DNA of 64,000 nucleotides from Xanthobacter agilis (GCF_021730435.1 NZ_JABWGX010000012.1:62001-126000), one strand, 5' to 3'. Positions 16,127-25,900 are shown, counted from the first letter of the stretch. A program made the numbers and translations. Notes: generated by a model from the letters alone, not told the origin.

Positions 16127-17278
16127 TCACCCGATCAGGGTGCGGGCGACGATGAGGCGCATGATCTCGTTGGTACCTTCCAGGATCTGGTGCACACGCA
16201 GGTCGCGCACGATCTTTTCAATGCCGTAATCGGCGAGGTAGCCGTAGCCGCCGTGGAGCTGGAGCGCGTCGTTGGCGACGGTGAAGCCGGTGTCGGTGGC
16301 GACCCGCTTCGCCATGGCGCAAAGCTTCGTGGCATCGGGAGCCTTGGCGTCGAGGGCCGCGGCGGCCCGCCACAGGAAGGTGCGCGCCACCTCCAGTTCG
16401 GTCGCCATGTCGGCGAGGCGGAATTGCAGCGCCTGGAAGGCGTCGAGCCGCTGTCCGAACGCCTTGCGCTCGCGCATGTAGGCGAGTGCCTTATCAAGGG
16501 CGGCCTGGGCGCCGCCGAGCGAGCAGGCGCCGATATTGAGCCGGCCGCCGTCGAGCCCGGCCATGGCGATCTTGAAGCCTTCGCCCTCCGCGCCCAGGCG
16601 GTTGGCCACCGGCACCCTGACCCCTTCAAAGATGACGGCGCGCGTGGGCTGCACGTTCCAGCCCATCTTCTTCTCGTTGGCGCCGAAAGAGAGACCGGGG
16701 GTATCGGCGGGGATGACGAGGGTGGAAATGCCCTTCGGCCCGCCACCGCCGGTGCGCACCATCACCACATGAATGTCGGAGGCGCCGGCGCCGGAAATGA
16801 ACTGCTTCTGCCCGTCCACGATGTAATGGTCGCCGTCGCGCACGGCACGGGTCTTGAGCGCCGCCGCATCCGAGCCGGCACCCGGCTCGGTGAGGCCGTA
16901 GGAGGCAAGGCAAGCCATGGTGGCGAGCTGCGGCACCCATCGGGCGCGCTGGTCGTCGCTGCCGAAGCGGTCGATCATCCAGGTCGCCATGTTGTGGATG
17001 GAGAGATAGGCGGCGGTGCCGGGGCAGCCGGTGGCGAGCGCCTCGAAGATCAAGGCCGCATCGAGCCGCGAGAGGCCGGAGCCGCCCACATCCTCGCGCA
17101 CATAGATGCCGCCCATGCCGAGGGCGGCGGCCGCGCGCAGGGTCTCCACCGGAAAATGCTTGGCCTCGTCCCAGGCCACGGCGTTGGGGGCGATCTCCGC
17201 CGTGGCGAAATCGCGGGCCATGTCGCGGATGGCGATCTGGTCGTCGGAGAGGGTGAACATGTCTGGCGCGCCACTCAT
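16127..17278 (-). CDS. Isobutyryl-CoA dehydrogenase-like acyl-CoA dehydrogenase
   Basis: A 383-aa FAD-dependent acyl-CoA dehydrogenase. Family motifs include GGSGLSRLDAALIFEAL, CLASYGLTEPGAGSDAA, QLHGGYGYLADYGIEKI and the C-terminal QILEGTNEIMRLIVAR. Its position between mmsA and mmsB points to isobutyryl-CoA as substrate (isobutyryl- to methylacrylyl-CoA in valine breakdown). Short branched-chain acyl-CoA is the alternative. It starts MSGAPDMFTLSDDQIAIRD. A 255-base gap holding two palindromic repeats separates it from mmsA. Confidence 0.88.
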   Translation of the reverse strand: MSGAPDMFTLSDDQIAIRDMARDFATAEIAPNAVAWDEAKHFPVETLRAAAALGMGGIYVREDVGGSGLSRLDAALIFEALATGCPGTAAYLSIHNMATWMIDRFGSDDQRARWVPQLATMACLASYGLTEPGAGSDAAALKTRAVRDGDHYIVDGQKQFISGAGASDIHVVMVRTGGGGPKGISTLVIPADTPGLSFGANEKKMGWNVQPTRAVIFEGVRVPVANRLGAEGEGFKIAMAGLDGGRLNIGACSLGGAQAALDKALAYMRERKAFGQRLDAFQALQFRLADMATELEVARTFLWRAAAALDAKAPDATKLCAMAKRVATDTGFTVANDALQLHGGYGYLADYGIEKIVRDLRVHQILEGTNEIMRLIVARTLIG

Positions 17279-17280
17279 CT

Positions 17281-17330
17281 AGAGCAATTCCAGCAAAAGT
17301 GTGTAGCGGTTTTGCGCCTGGAATTGCTAC
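17281..17330. repeat. Palindromic intergenic repeat, copy A
   Basis: AGCAATTCCAG (17283-17293) pairs perfectly with CTGGAATTGCT (17318-17328) around a 24-base loop. It is preceded by CTAG, as in other TAGAGCA-type repeats of this window. Confidence 0.75.
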
Positions 17331-17345
17331 AAAACAAAGACTTAG

Positions 17346-17381
17346 AGCATTTCCGGTGAAGTGGAGTTCACCGGAAATGCT
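17346..17381. repeat. Palindromic intergenic repeat, copy B
   Basis: AGCATTTCCGGTGAA pairs perfectly with TTCACCGGAAATGCT (15-bp stem, 6-base loop). It directly follows copy A in the mmsA to acyl-CoA dehydrogenase gap, so a transcript through both could form two hairpins. Confidence 0.75.
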
Positions 17382-17533
17382 ATAAGGGGGCGAGGGGGCC
17401 GAAGGCTCCCGTGCGGGTCCTGGATCAGCCGGCCATCGCATTGGCAGCAGATCAGCATGGCCGGCCCGGTTCGGAAAAGGGGCGCCGTGCGGCCTCGGGC
17501 GGCGGCACGGCGCGGTCGGGGACGGGGCTGGCC

Positions 17534-19030
17534 TCAGCCCATGGTCGGGATGACGAAGTCCGCGCCGTCCTTAATCCCTGAAGGCCAGCGGGAGGTGACG
17601 GTCTTGGTCTTGGTATAGAAACGGATGGAATCCGGCCCGTGCTGGTTGAGGTCGCCGAAGCCTGAGCGCTTCCAGCCGCCGAAGGTGTAGTAGGCGAGCG
17701 GCACTGGGATCGGCACATTGATGCCGACCATGCCCACGTTCACCTTGGCCGCGAAATCGCGGGCCGCATCGCCGTCGCGGGTATAGATGGCGACGCCGTT
17801 GCCATATTCGTGCTCGGTGGGCAGGCGCAGGGCCTCCTTATAGTCCGGCGCGCGCACGACGCAGAGGACGGGCCCGAAGATCTCTTCCTTGTAGATGCGC
17901 ATGTCGGGCGTGACATGATCGAACAGGCAGCCGCCCATGTAGAAGCCGTTCTCATAGCCCTGGAGCGTGAAGTCGCGCCCGTCCACCAGCAGTTTCGCGC
18001 CTTCCTCCACGCCGGTGTCCACATATCCCTTCACCCGCGCCACCGCCTCGCGGGTCACCAGCGGGCCGAGATCGGCGGAGGGGTCGGTGGAGGGGCCGAT
18101 CTTCAGGCTCTCGACGCGGGGCACCAGCTTTTCAATGAGGCGGTCGGCGGTGGCTTCCCCCACCGGAACCGCCACCGAAATCGCCATGCAGCGTTCGCCC
18201 GCCGAGCCGTAGCCGGCGCCCACCAGGGCGTCCACCACCTGGTCGAGGTCGGCGTCGGGCATGATGATCATGTGGTTCTTGGCGCCGCCGAAGCCCTGCA
18301 CCCGCTTACCGTTGGCCGTGCCGCGGGCATAAATGTACTGGGCGATGGCGGACGAGCCCACGAAGCCGATGGCCTGGATGTCGGGATCGTCCAGAATGGC
18401 GTCCACCGCCTCCTTGTCACCGTTCACCACATTGAGGATGCCGGCCGGCAGGCCCGCCTCCAGCATCAGCTCGGCGAGGTGCATGGGCACGCCGGGATCA
18501 CGCTCCGACGGCTTCAGGATGAAGGCGTTGCCGCAGGCGATGGCGGGGCCGAACTTCCACATGGGGATCATGGCCGGGAAGTTGAACGGCGTGATGCCCG
18601 CCACCACGCCAAGCGCCTGGCGCATGGAATAAAGGTCGATGCCGGGGCCGGCGCCGTCGGTGTATTCGCCCTTCATGAGGTGGGGAATGCCGCAGGAGAA
18701 CTCGATCACCTCCAGGCCGCGCTGGATGTCGCCGCGGGCGTCGGGAATGGTCTTGCCATGCTCGCGGGCGAGCAGCTCGGCCAGGGCGTCATAATCGCGC
18801 TGCACCAGCTCCAGGAACTTCATGAGCACGCGGGCGCGGCGCTGGGGATTGGTGGCGGCCCAGGCCGGCTGCGCGGCCTTGGCATTCTCCACCGCGGCCC
18901 GCATCTCGGCCGTGCTGGCCAGGGCGACGGAAGCGATCACCTCGCCCGTCATGGGCTGGAACACGTCGGCCTTGCGGCCCGAGGTGCCGGCCACATGTTT
19001 GCCGCCGATAAAATGGCCGATCTCGCGCAT
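17534..19030 (-). CDS. mmsA: CoA-acylating methylmalonate-semialdehyde dehydrogenase
   Basis: A 498-aa aldehyde-dehydrogenase-superfamily enzyme converting (methyl)malonate semialdehyde to propionyl- or acetyl-CoA, the last step of valine degradation. It starts MREIGHFIGGKHVAGTSG; NAD/substrate motifs are GVVAGITPFNFPAMIPMWK and QGFGGAKNHMIIMPDAD, and the catalytic Cys is in GSAGERCMAISVAVPVG. The C-terminus has GINVPIPVPLAYYTFGGWK. These match MmsA rather than generic ALDHs. The gene is divergent from a LysR regulator, with an inverted-repeat operator in the 149-base gap. Confidence 0.94.
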   Translation of the reverse strand: MREIGHFIGGKHVAGTSGRKADVFQPMTGEVIASVALASTAEMRAAVENAKAAQPAWAATNPQRRARVLMKFLELVQRDYDALAELLAREHGKTIPDARGDIQRGLEVIEFSCGIPHLMKGEYTDGAGPGIDLYSMRQALGVVAGITPFNFPAMIPMWKFGPAIACGNAFILKPSERDPGVPMHLAELMLEAGLPAGILNVVNGDKEAVDAILDDPDIQAIGFVGSSAIAQYIYARGTANGKRVQGFGGAKNHMIIMPDADLDQVVDALVGAGYGSAGERCMAISVAVPVGEATADRLIEKLVPRVESLKIGPSTDPSADLGPLVTREAVARVKGYVDTGVEEGAKLLVDGRDFTLQGYENGFYMGGCLFDHVTPDMRIYKEEIFGPVLCVVRAPDYKEALRLPTEHEYGNGVAIYTRDGDAARDFAAKVNVGMVGINVPIPVPLAYYTFGGWKRSGFGDLNQHGPDSIRFYTKTKTVTSRWPSGIKDGADFVIPTMG

Positions 19031-19136
19031 GATGCGTGTCCTTCCCGGTCGATGCGTTTCCAGAACTTTTGCGGCCGCTGCGGCGACCTTGTTGCGGGCA
19101 CGATGCCCTATCCTTTTGTGCACATAAAGGGCAATC

Positions 19137-19157
19137 TTCGCACGCTCCATGTGCGAA
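19137..19157. promoter_or_regulatory. LysR-type operator between mmsA and its divergent regulator
   Basis: TTCGCAC-N7-GTGCGAA, a perfect 7-bp-arm inverted repeat with the T-N11-A core expected of LysR-type boxes. It lies centrally in the divergent promoter region. A second small palindrome, TTGTGCACATAA, is about 20 bases to the left (19116-19127). Confidence 0.6.
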
Positions 19158-19179
19158 AATAAACGAGAAGGAAAGGCGG

Positions 19180-20094
19180 ATGGCGGACTTCGAATGGTCG
19201 GACCTGCGCTTCTTCCTCGCGGTGGCGCGGACCGGGCGGCTTACTGTGGCGGCGGCGCGCCTTGGCGTCGAGCATTCCACGGTGAGCCGGCGCATCGCGG
19301 CGCTGGAAGCGACGTTGGGCGCCAAGCTGTTCGACCGTCGGCCCCATGGCTATGGCCTCACCGCCGCGGGTGAGCGGCTGATGAGTGCGGCGGAAGGCAT
19401 GGAAAGCCTCGCGCTGACGGCCCAGGGCACCATCGGCGGGGCCGATCTTGGCGTCGCCGGCACGGTGCGCATCGGCGCGCCCGACGGATTCGGCACCTTC
19501 TTCCTGGCGCCGCGCATCGCGGTACTGGCCGAGACCCACCCCGACCTCGACATCCAATTGCTCGCCATGCCCCGGCTGTTTTCCCTGTCGAAGCGCGAGG
19601 CGGACCTCGCCATCTCCCTAAGCCGGCCCAAGGAGGGGCGGCTGCACGCCCGCAAGCTCACCGACTACCGGCTGCACCTTTACGCCTCGCGGGGCTATCT
19701 CGCCCGTCACGGCGCCATCGAGAGCCGGGCGGCGCTGGAGCGCCATGCCTTCATCGGCTATGTGGACGAGCTGATCTATGCGCCGGAGCTCGACTATGCG
19801 CCGCTGGTGGCCAAGGACCTGCGGGTGCGGGTGAAAAGCTCCAGCCTCGTGGCCCAGCTCACGGCGGCGCGGGGCGGCGCCGGCGTATGCGTGCTGCCCT
19901 GCTTCATGGGCGCCCTCTTCGGCGGCGAGGGCGAGGATGCGCTGGTGCCGGTGCTGAAGGACGAAGTAAGCATCACCCGCACGTTCTGGCTCATCACCCA
20001 CACCGACATGCGCGACCTGGCTCGCATTCGCGTGGCCGCCGATTTCATCGCCGAAGAAGTCCAGAAGGGGCGCGGCGTATTTCTGAACAGTTAG
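19180..20094 (+). CDS. LysR family transcriptional regulator
   Basis: A 304-aa LysR-type regulator. The N-terminal winged helix-turn-helix covers about residues 5-62 (WSDLRFFLAVARTGRLTVAA, EHSTVSRRIAALEATLG). The periplasmic-binding-like effector domain follows (GTVRIGAPDGFGTFFLAPRI, HARKLTDYRLHLYASRGYL). The ATG at 19180 is preceded by GAGAAGGAAAGG. Because it is divergent from mmsA with a LysR-like operator between them, it probably regulates the valine-degradation genes. The co-inducer is not known; an intermediate such as 3-hydroxyisobutyrate is a guess. Confidence 0.9.
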   Translation: MADFEWSDLRFFLAVARTGRLTVAAARLGVEHSTVSRRIAALEATLGAKLFDRRPHGYGLTAAGERLMSAAEGMESLALTAQGTIGGADLGVAGTVRIGAPDGFGTFFLAPRIAVLAETHPDLDIQLLAMPRLFSLSKREADLAISLSRPKEGRLHARKLTDYRLHLYASRGYLARHGAIESRAALERHAFIGYVDELIYAPELDYAPLVAKDLRVRVKSSSLVAQLTAARGGAGVCVLPCFMGALFGGEGEDALVPVLKDEVSITRTFWLITHTDMRDLARIRVAADFIAEEVQKGRGVFLNS

Positions 20095-20460
20095 TGTTGT
20101 GAAAAGCTGCCGTAGGCCGCAGGGGACAGAGCGACCCCGTCGTCATGCTGGCGCCGCGCCGGCAGATGCTGGGGGTCGATTCGCGTCCGTAGTCCAGCAC
20201 CTTATGCCATCGACACGGCCTTCGACCGGGCCGGATGCGTTCGCTCACACACCGCGCCGGTGCACCGGCCCGCGGAGCGACGCATTTTCGGAAAATCCGT
20301 CTCGCGTTCAAATGGAAGCTGAATATACTGCCTGCCGATGGGGGCGCCGTCGCGCATGTCCGGGGGAAGCCGCGCCCCCATGAAACGACACAGGGCCAGG
20401 ATCTTCGTCCCTTCAGGACGATGACTGCTGCGATGGATTGTGCACGGGGGAAACTGCACC
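20095..20460. other. Gene-free interval
   Basis: 366 bases between the LysR gene and the chemoreceptor gene. I see no gene, and no convincing terminator or promoter; frames crossing it are short and lack ribosome-binding sites. A leader or promoter for the chemoreceptor presumably lies in the right half. Confidence 0.4.
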
Positions 20461-21747
20461 ATGTTGGGGCAAAGAAAAAAGAGTGATGAACTGATCTCGG
20501 TTCTCGGCAATTACTGTGGAGTTGGACTCTGGGATGCTGTCCTCATCAATGAGGACGCCATGCATCCGCAGAGCAAATGGACGTGGACCAATGAATTCCG
20601 TCGCCTGCTCGGCTATAGTGCCGAACACGATTTTCCGAATGTGGTCGGCTCATGGGCCGGAAAGCTGCATCCGGAAGATTCCGACCGAACGTTTGCCGCA
20701 TTCGCGAAAGCGTTGAAGAAGACCAGCGGGAAGTCGATCTACAATATTACTTACCGCCTGAAGATGAAAGACGGCAGCTACCGTTGGTTTCGGGCGACGG
20801 GGGGCGTGGTTCATGATGCGTCCGGCAAGGCGGTTCGCGCCTGCGGATCCCTCGTGGACATCCATGACAGCGTCCTCGCGGAGCAGGCCGCCAACGCGCG
20901 GGTGGCGCGGGTCGAGGAATTGACCGCCCGGTTCGAGGCGGAAGTCTCCAGCCTGATCGGCACCTTCCAAAGCACCTCGCAGGAATTGCAGGCGGCGGCA
21001 CGGCAATTGGCCGGGTCCGCGAGGAAGACCTCCGATGAAACCTCCGTCGTGGTCACCACGGTGGAGCAGGCCGCGGCGAACATCTCGGCGGTCGCCTCGT
21101 CTTCGGAGGAGTTGGGGGCATCGGTGGATGAAATCGGCCGCCAGATCGACCTTTCGGCCGAGTTGTCGAAGGGATCCGTCGGCGAAGCCAAGGCGACCGC
21201 CGGCATCATGGCCGAACTGAGCGCGGTTGCGGCCGGTATCGGCAATGTGGTCGACCTGATCTCCGGCCTTGCCGGCCAGACCAACCTTCTGGCCCTCAAC
21301 GCGACCATCGAGGCCGCGCGCGCTGGCGACAGCGGCAAGGGTTTCGCGGTGGTCGCCAGCGAGGTGAAGCAGCTGGCGTCGCAGACGGCGTCGGCCACCT
21401 CGGAGATTTCAACCAAGGTTGCCGCCATCCAGAATTCCACCAATCGCGCGGCATCCGCCATCGAGGGCATTCTAAAAACCATCGGCAGCGTCAATGATGC
21501 GATCACGTCCATCGCCTCGGCGGTGGAGGAGCAGGGCAGCGCCACCCGCGAGATCGTGCGCTCCATCAGCCAGGTGTCGGACGGTACCCATGTGGTGACG
21601 GAGAACATTTCCCACGTCTCCCGGGCGGCGGTGGAAACCGAGACGGTGGCGCAAAGCCTGCTGTCCTCGTCCACCACCATCGGCACCGAATCGAACACGC
21701 TCCAGAACAAGCTGCGCAGCTTCATCGCCGAGCTGAAGGCCGCTTAA
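20461..21747 (+). CDS. Soluble PAS-domain methyl-accepting chemotaxis protein
   Basis: A 428-aa chemoreceptor without any membrane segment. The N-terminus carries one PAS domain (about residues 10-130: [38 protein letters not shown]). The rest is a helical MCP signalling domain with the conserved hairpin tip [19 protein letters not shown] followed by [14 protein letters not shown]. It should signal to CheA/CheW from the cytoplasm in response to a bound cofactor or ligand. A haem or flavin in the PAS is possible but cannot be seen. The ATG at 20461 follows a GGGGGA site. No che genes are adjacent. Confidence 0.92.
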   Translation: MLGQRKKSDELISVLGNYCGVGLWDAVLINEDAMHPQSKWTWTNEFRRLLGYSAEHDFPNVVGSWAGKLHPEDSDRTFAAFAKALKKTSGKSIYNITYRLKMKDGSYRWFRATGGVVHDASGKAVRACGSLVDIHDSVLAEQAANARVARVEELTARFEAEVSSLIGTFQSTSQELQAAARQLAGSARKTSDETSVVVTTVEQAAANISAVASSSEELGASVDEIGRQIDLSAELSKGSVGEAKATAGIMAELSAVAAGIGNVVDLISGLAGQTNLLALNATIEAARAGDSGKGFAVVASEVKQLASQTASATSEISTKVAAIQNSTNRAASAIEGILKTIGSVNDAITSIASAVEEQGSATREIVRSISQVSDGTHVVTENISHVSRAAVETETVAQSLLSSSTTIGTESNTLQNKLRSFIAELKAA

Positions 21748-21763
21748 AACCCGCGCGCGGGCA

Positions 21764-21797
21764 TGCCGTCCCGGTCCCGGTTGGGAGCGGGACGGCA
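21764..21797. terminator. Hairpin after the chemoreceptor gene
   Basis: TGCCGTCCCG and CGGGACGGCA form a 10-bp stem, 16 bases after the chemoreceptor stop. There is no T-tract. Confidence 0.5.
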
Positions 21798-21897
21798 GCG
21801 GGGCTGGGCCCAAAATGGCGGCCGGCCGCAATGGGACGATGTCGCGTGTCTGAGCGGGATGCCTTGCGCCGGAGCGCGCGCTCTAGGATAAGGCATC

Positions 21898-22560
21898 ATG
21901 ACCGAACGCGCTCCCGACACTGCCCCCGATGCCGACCCGTTCCTCGAAACGGGCCGGCTGATGTTTGCCGCCGACTGGCAGTTCATTTCCGCGGCGCCCA
22001 CCATCGAGGTGCTTCCGCCCATGCAGGGCGTTGAGGTGGCTTTGGCCGGGCGTTCCAATGTGGGCAAGTCGTCCCTCGTCAACGCCTTGACCGGCCGAAA
22101 GGCGCTGGCGCGGACGTCGGTGACCCCCGGCCGGACGCAAGAACTCATCTTCTTTCGCGCGCAGCCGGAACTGACCCTGGTGGATATGCCGGGCTATGGT
22201 TTCGCCAAGGCGCCGAAAGACAAGGTGGAGGCCTGGACGCGCACTATCCGCGCGTATCTGCGCGGGCGGGTGAACCTCGGGCGCGTATTCGTGCTCATCG
22301 ATGCCCGCCACGGCATCAAGCCGGTGGACGAAGAGATTCTGGATCTCCTCGACAAGGCCGCAGTGTCCTACGCCATCGTGCTGACCAAGATCGATCAGGT
22401 GAAACCCACCGCACAGCCTCAAGTCCTGGCCGAGGCGCAGGAGAAGATTCGCAGGCGGGCGGCCGCTTATCCGGAAATATTTCCGACCTCAAGCAATACG
22501 GGCGAGGGTTTTCCCGAGCTGCGCGCGGCGATCGCGCGTCTGGTGTCGGAGCGGCTCTAG
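21898..22560 (+). CDS. engB: Ribosome-biogenesis GTP-binding protein (EngB/YsxC/YihA)
   Basis: A 220-aa EngB-type GTPase needed for late large-subunit assembly. G1 [17 protein letters not shown] (about residue 51), G2 around [11 protein letters not shown]3 [14 protein letters not shown]4 [10 protein letters not shown] and the G5 region [12 protein letters not shown] are all visible. The start at ATG 21898 follows a GGATAAGG site. In many alphaproteobacteria engB lies with yidC and argB; here it stands alone between a chemoreceptor gene and a long sparse region. Confidence 0.95.
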   Translation: MTERAPDTAPDADPFLETGRLMFAADWQFISAAPTIEVLPPMQGVEVALAGRSNVGKSSLVNALTGRKALARTSVTPGRTQELIFFRAQPELTLVDMPGYGFAKAPKDKVEAWTRTIRAYLRGRVNLGRVFVLIDARHGIKPVDEEILDLLDKAAVSYAIVLTKIDQVKPTAQPQVLAEAQEKIRRRAAAYPEIFPTSSNTGEGFPELRAAIARLVSERL

Positions 22561-23445
22561 ATCCATCTTGTTTATTCCAAGAAAGTTCTTTTGAGCGTCG
22601 TTAAGCAAGAAGATGCGAATGCTCAAGGGTGGGCGCCAACCTCTGACAAAAGGGGCGCGCTCAAAGCCCTATCGCCGCGCGAGATCTGCTTCAGCAAGAG
22701 CGTGAAGCGATTTTGCAATCCGAAAATGCTGTCGTGGATTGACTGAGACTGAGGAGCCCGCTGGGCGGGGAGCTGGGCTTGTCTGGCGCATGCGCGGCGC
22801 GATCACATCCCCTCTCGGCGCGACAGACTGGAGGCGCCATGGCCGCGCCCCGCATCCCGGACGGCAGTTCAAGCCCTCCTACAATCCCAGCTTTGCCGAG
22901 AGGCTCAACGGCGTGGTCGGATGCGGAGGCCGGCGATCTCCACGCGGCGACGAACCGGGCGGGCGCCGGCACCGCCTTCAGAGACGCGTTCGAGACAGTG
23001 AAGGCGGGGGACCGAATCGACGTCCCGGTGGCATCCGCCATGGCCCTCGGACGCATCCTACGAACACCGCCGTCACCGGCCTCCACGACAGCGCCGTGTG
23101 GTCGTCCGACATGATGGTGACATGAGAGGTACCTTGCCCCGCGTTCTCCTCGAAAACGATCAAGGCCGGGACCGAAATCGCTGCTCGCCGCGGGACACCC
23201 TCAAGACGCAAATTGCAAGGGCCGTTCGGAACAAACCATAAACGCGCCATCGACCCGCGACTGAGCCAGCGAAGGGAGGCCCCCCTGCGGATGTCGGAAC
23301 CCCTGGGGCGCGGATGGAAAGGCTTATTCGGCGCCAGCTCTACCGTAGTGGCGCCGGCGACTTGCGCTTCTTGGGTGGCTACGATTTTGGGGCGACTTGC
23401 GATTTTCGGGCGATTTGGCTTCAGGCGCCAAGTCCTTGATTTTAA
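22561..23445. other. Sparse interval before the tRNA gene
   Basis: 885 bases with at most one small gene (22839-23114, plus). A competing minus-strand frame runs from 23250 to 22978 (starting MARLWFVPNGPCNLRLEG) without a good ribosome-binding site. The two cannot both be normal genes. Nothing else is recognised. Confidence 0.4.
22839..23114 (+). CDS. Possible small protein of unknown function
   Basis: A possible 91-aa protein starting MAAPRIPDGSSSPPTIP, with a near-ideal ribosome-binding site (CTGGAGG, 6 bases before the ATG). The middle (AFRDAFETVKAGDRIDVP and VASAMALGRILRTPP) looks coding, while the ends are low-complexity Pro/Ser/Thr. No family is recognised. The call rests on the ribosome-binding site and frame only; a minus-strand alternative overlaps it. 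Confidence 0.35.
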   Translation: MAAPRIPDGSSSPPTIPALPRGSTAWSDAEAGDLHAATNRAGAGTAFRDAFETVKAGDRIDVPVASAMALGRILRTPPSPASTTAPCGRPT

Positions 23446-23522
23446 TGGTAGCAGCGGGCGGATTTGAACCGCCGACCTCCGGGTTATGAATCCGGCGCTC
23501 TCACCAACTGAGCTACGCTGCC
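23446..23522 (-). tRNA. tRNA-Met (anticodon CAT)
   Basis: Read on the minus strand this is a 77-nt cloverleaf beginning GGCAGCGTAGCTCAGTTGG, with anticodon loop ATTCATAAC (anticodon CAT), T-arm GGCGGTTCAAATCCGCC and an encoded CCA end. The acceptor stem GGCAGCG pairs with CGCTGCT-like bases. It is not an initiator tRNA, which would begin CGCGGGG. An elongator Met tRNA is most likely; a CAT-anticodon Ile2 tRNA is the alternative. Confidence 0.85.
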
Positions 23523-23608
23523 ACACCCGCCGACGCGACGCTGCGCATCGGCTAGAAGCGGGCTTATAGGGGCGAGCGTTCGCCCCTGTCAAGGAAGGGA
23601 ACCGACTC

Positions 23609-24256
23609 TTACACCTTCCTCTTCTTCTTGATGCGCACCAGCTTGAAGAAGCCCACCGGGAACACCGGTGAAATCTCCACCACCTCCATGTCGGGATAGC
23701 GCGCCGCCCAGTTCCGCAGACGCGACGCCTTGAAGGCGATGCTCCAGCCCACCTTCTTCACCAGCGGCGCCAGCGCCTGCTCGATGTGCATCACCGGCCC
23801 CTCGTCGGCGCCGAGCTTGGAGGCCACCACGATCTCGCCGCCGGGCTTCAGGACCCGGTACATCTCGTCGAGCGCGCCTTCCGGGTCCGGCACCAAGGTG
23901 ATGACGAACGGCACCGTGACCGCATCGAAGGTTTCGTCGGCAAAGCCGAGGTTGCAGGCGTCCATGGCCGCCAGCAGGCCCACCTGCTTCAGCCCACGTC
24001 CCACCTTCTTTTCCACCGCTTTCCGCAGCATGTCGAAAGACAGGTCGATGCCCGTCACCCGCACATTCCTCGGATAATAGGGCAGCACCAGTCCGGTGCC
24101 GACGCCCACTTCCAGAATGTCTGGCCCGCAGGCGGCGGCGGTGGTGGCCGCCTTGCGCTGCGCATCCGCCAGCAGCTTCACATAAACCTTGTCGTAGATG
24201 GGTGCCCATTTGGCATAGGCGCGCTTCTGACCCTCGAGATCGTATTGAACCGCCAT
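23609..24256 (-). CDS. pmtA: Phosphatidylethanolamine N-methyltransferase, Rhodobacter type (PmtA)
   Basis: A 215-aa class I SAM-dependent methyltransferase. It starts MAVQYDLEGQKRAYAKWAP, then PIYDKVYVKLLADAQR, motif I ILEVGVGTGLVLPYYP, VTGIDLSFDMLRKA and MYRVLKPGGEIVVASK. These features match the Rhodobacter-type PmtA, which methylates phosphatidylethanolamine to phosphatidylcholine, a common membrane lipid in this order. The soluble short form and basic C-terminus (VRIKKKRKV) fit membrane-surface binding. It lies 181 bases downstream of mnmA on the same strand. A generic methyltransferase is the alternative. Confidence 0.82.
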   Translation of the reverse strand: MAVQYDLEGQKRAYAKWAPIYDKVYVKLLADAQRKAATTAAACGPDILEVGVGTGLVLPYYPRNVRVTGIDLSFDMLRKAVEKKVGRGLKQVGLLAAMDACNLGFADETFDAVTVPFVITLVPDPEGALDEMYRVLKPGGEIVVASKLGADEGPVMHIEQALAPLVKKVGWSIAFKASRLRNWAARYPDMEVVEISPVFPVGFFKLVRIKKKRKV

Positions 24257-24437
24257 CCTCGCCTTCTCCCAGCCTCGTCCCTGCGGGGACCACCAACGCC
24301 CTGCCCGGCCGATCCATCCCTCGGGGCCGCGCCCCGCGGCATCCAAAGACGCCCGGGCGGCCCTGTCTCTTGCCTTCCGGCCGCGCGCACCGCGCCCCCC
24401 GCGGACGGGGACCCGCCTCAGCGCGTCAGGCCGGCGT

Positions 24438-25607
24438 CTACGCCACTTGCGCCATGGGGCGCGCGGCGCGCTCCGCCCTGACGATGGTGCCACCGCCCAG
24501 CAGGCGCGCAACGGAACCGGCGCTATCGTAGAGCACGCAAGCCTGTCCGGGCGCAACGCCTTCTTCGCCCGCGGCGAGATGCACCACCGGCGCCCCGTCC
24601 TCAAGCCCGAGATAGCCCGGCGCCGGCGGGCGGGTGGAACGCACCTTCGCCTGCACCTCGATCCCCTTGGCGCAGGCCTCCGCGAACGCCCCCTCGCCCA
24701 GCCAGTTCACGTCGCCCATGGTCACGGTGCGCACCATCAGGGCCTCCCGCGGTCCGACCCTCACCTCGCCCCGCGCGGCGTCGATGCCCACCACATAGAG
24801 CGGCTCGGGGCTGGCGATGCCGAGCCCCTTGCGCTGGCCGATGGTGTAATGCATCACCCCGCGATGGCGGCCGAGCAAGCGCCCGTCGAGATGCACGATG
24901 TCGCCCGGCTGCGCCGCCTCCGGGCGCAGTCGCGCCACCACCTCGGCATAATTGCCACCGGGCACGAAGCAAATGTCCTGACTGTCCGGCTTGTCCGCCA
25001 CCGGCAGGCCGAACTGTGCAGCCAGCGCGCGCACGTCGCCCTTCCTCATGTCACCCAGGGGAAAGCGCAGGCGCTGAAGCTGCGCCGCCGTCGTCGCATA
25101 GAGGAAATAACTCTGGTCCCGTGCCTCCTCCGCCGCCCGGAAGAGGGCGCGGCGCCCGTCCGGCAGGCCACGGCTCGACACATAATGGCCGGTGGCGAGC
25201 ACCTGCGCGCCCAGTTCCTCGGCGGTGGCGAGGAGATCGCGGAACTTGACCGTGCGGTTGCAATCGACGCACGGAATGGGCGTGACGCCCGAGGCGTAGC
25301 TCGCCGCGAATCGGTCGATCACCTCTTCGCGGAACCGACTTTCATAGTCGAGCACATAATGCGGGATGCCGAGGGTGCGGGCGACCTCGCTCGCGTCATA
25401 GATGTCCTGGCCGGCGCAGCAGGCGCCGCGGCGGTGGGCCGCCTCCCCGTGATCGTAGAGCTGGAGCGTGACCCCGATCACGTCGTACCCCGCCCGCGCC
25501 AGCAGCGCCGCCACCACCGACGAATCGACGCCACCCGACATGGCCACCACCACGCGGGTGGCGGCCGGATCGCCGGCGCTGTCGAGAAGGGTCGGATCGG
25601 TGCTCAT
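24438..25607 (-). CDS. mnmA: tRNA 2-thiouridylase MnmA
   Basis: A 389-aa enzyme that thiolates U34 of tRNA-Lys, -Glu and -Gln. The PP-loop ATPase motif [16 protein letters not shown] is followed by the catalytic Cys in [11 protein letters not shown] and the second Cys in [15 protein letters not shown], and the C-terminal barrel contains [12 protein letters not shown]. The start is the ATG at 25607 ([13 protein letters not shown]). The N-terminus also shows [17 protein letters not shown] short gap of 181 bases leads to pmtA. Confidence 0.95.
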   Translation of the reverse strand: MSTDPTLLDSAGDPAATRVVVAMSGGVDSSVVAALLARAGYDVIGVTLQLYDHGEAAHRRGACCAGQDIYDASEVARTLGIPHYVLDYESRFREEVIDRFAASYASGVTPIPCVDCNRTVKFRDLLATAEELGAQVLATGHYVSSRGLPDGRRALFRAAEEARDQSYFLYATTAAQLQRLRFPLGDMRKGDVRALAAQFGLPVADKPDSQDICFVPGGNYAEVVARLRPEAAQPGDIVHLDGRLLGRHRGVMHYTIGQRKGLGIASPEPLYVVGIDAARGEVRVGPREALMVRTVTMGDVNWLGEGAFAEACAKGIEVQAKVRSTRPPAPGYLGLEDGAPVVHLAAGEEGVAPGQACVLYDSAGSVARLLGGGTIVRAERAARPMAQVA

Positions 25608-25836
25608 GCTCAGGTCTTGGTGCCGCACGGGAGCGAGGGGCCACGGAATACGAGGCCTCCCGCAGGGGCCTCCAGCCAGATTGCAACTTGCTCGCACCTT
25701 TCTGGCCACCGGAGCAAGGCGAAAAAGTGGCCATCGCCGCTCTCGCGGCGCGGCCAGGCGGCCCAGCACGCCGCGCAGGACCGATGAAAGTCATTTCACG
25801 CCAGATAGATACAGGACACAACTACGCGCGGATCGG

Positions 25837-25867
25837 GACCTGCGCGGCGTGAACTTCCGCGCAGGTC
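25837..25867. terminator. Hairpin after glnD
   Basis: GACCTGCGCGG and CCGCGCAGGTC form a perfect 11-bp stem with a 9-base loop, about 34 bases beyond the glnD stop codon on the minus strand. No clear T-tract. Confidence 0.5.
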
Positions 25868-25900
25868 GGTCATGCTTCGTGATCTGCGGGCGCCCGCGCC

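Noticed and set aside
22978-23250. Minus-strand frame of about 90 aa starting MARLWFVPNGPCNLRLEG
   Set aside because: It has no good ribosome-binding site and overlaps a plus-strand frame with an excellent one. I could not decide between them from sequence and kept only the better-supported one at low confidence.
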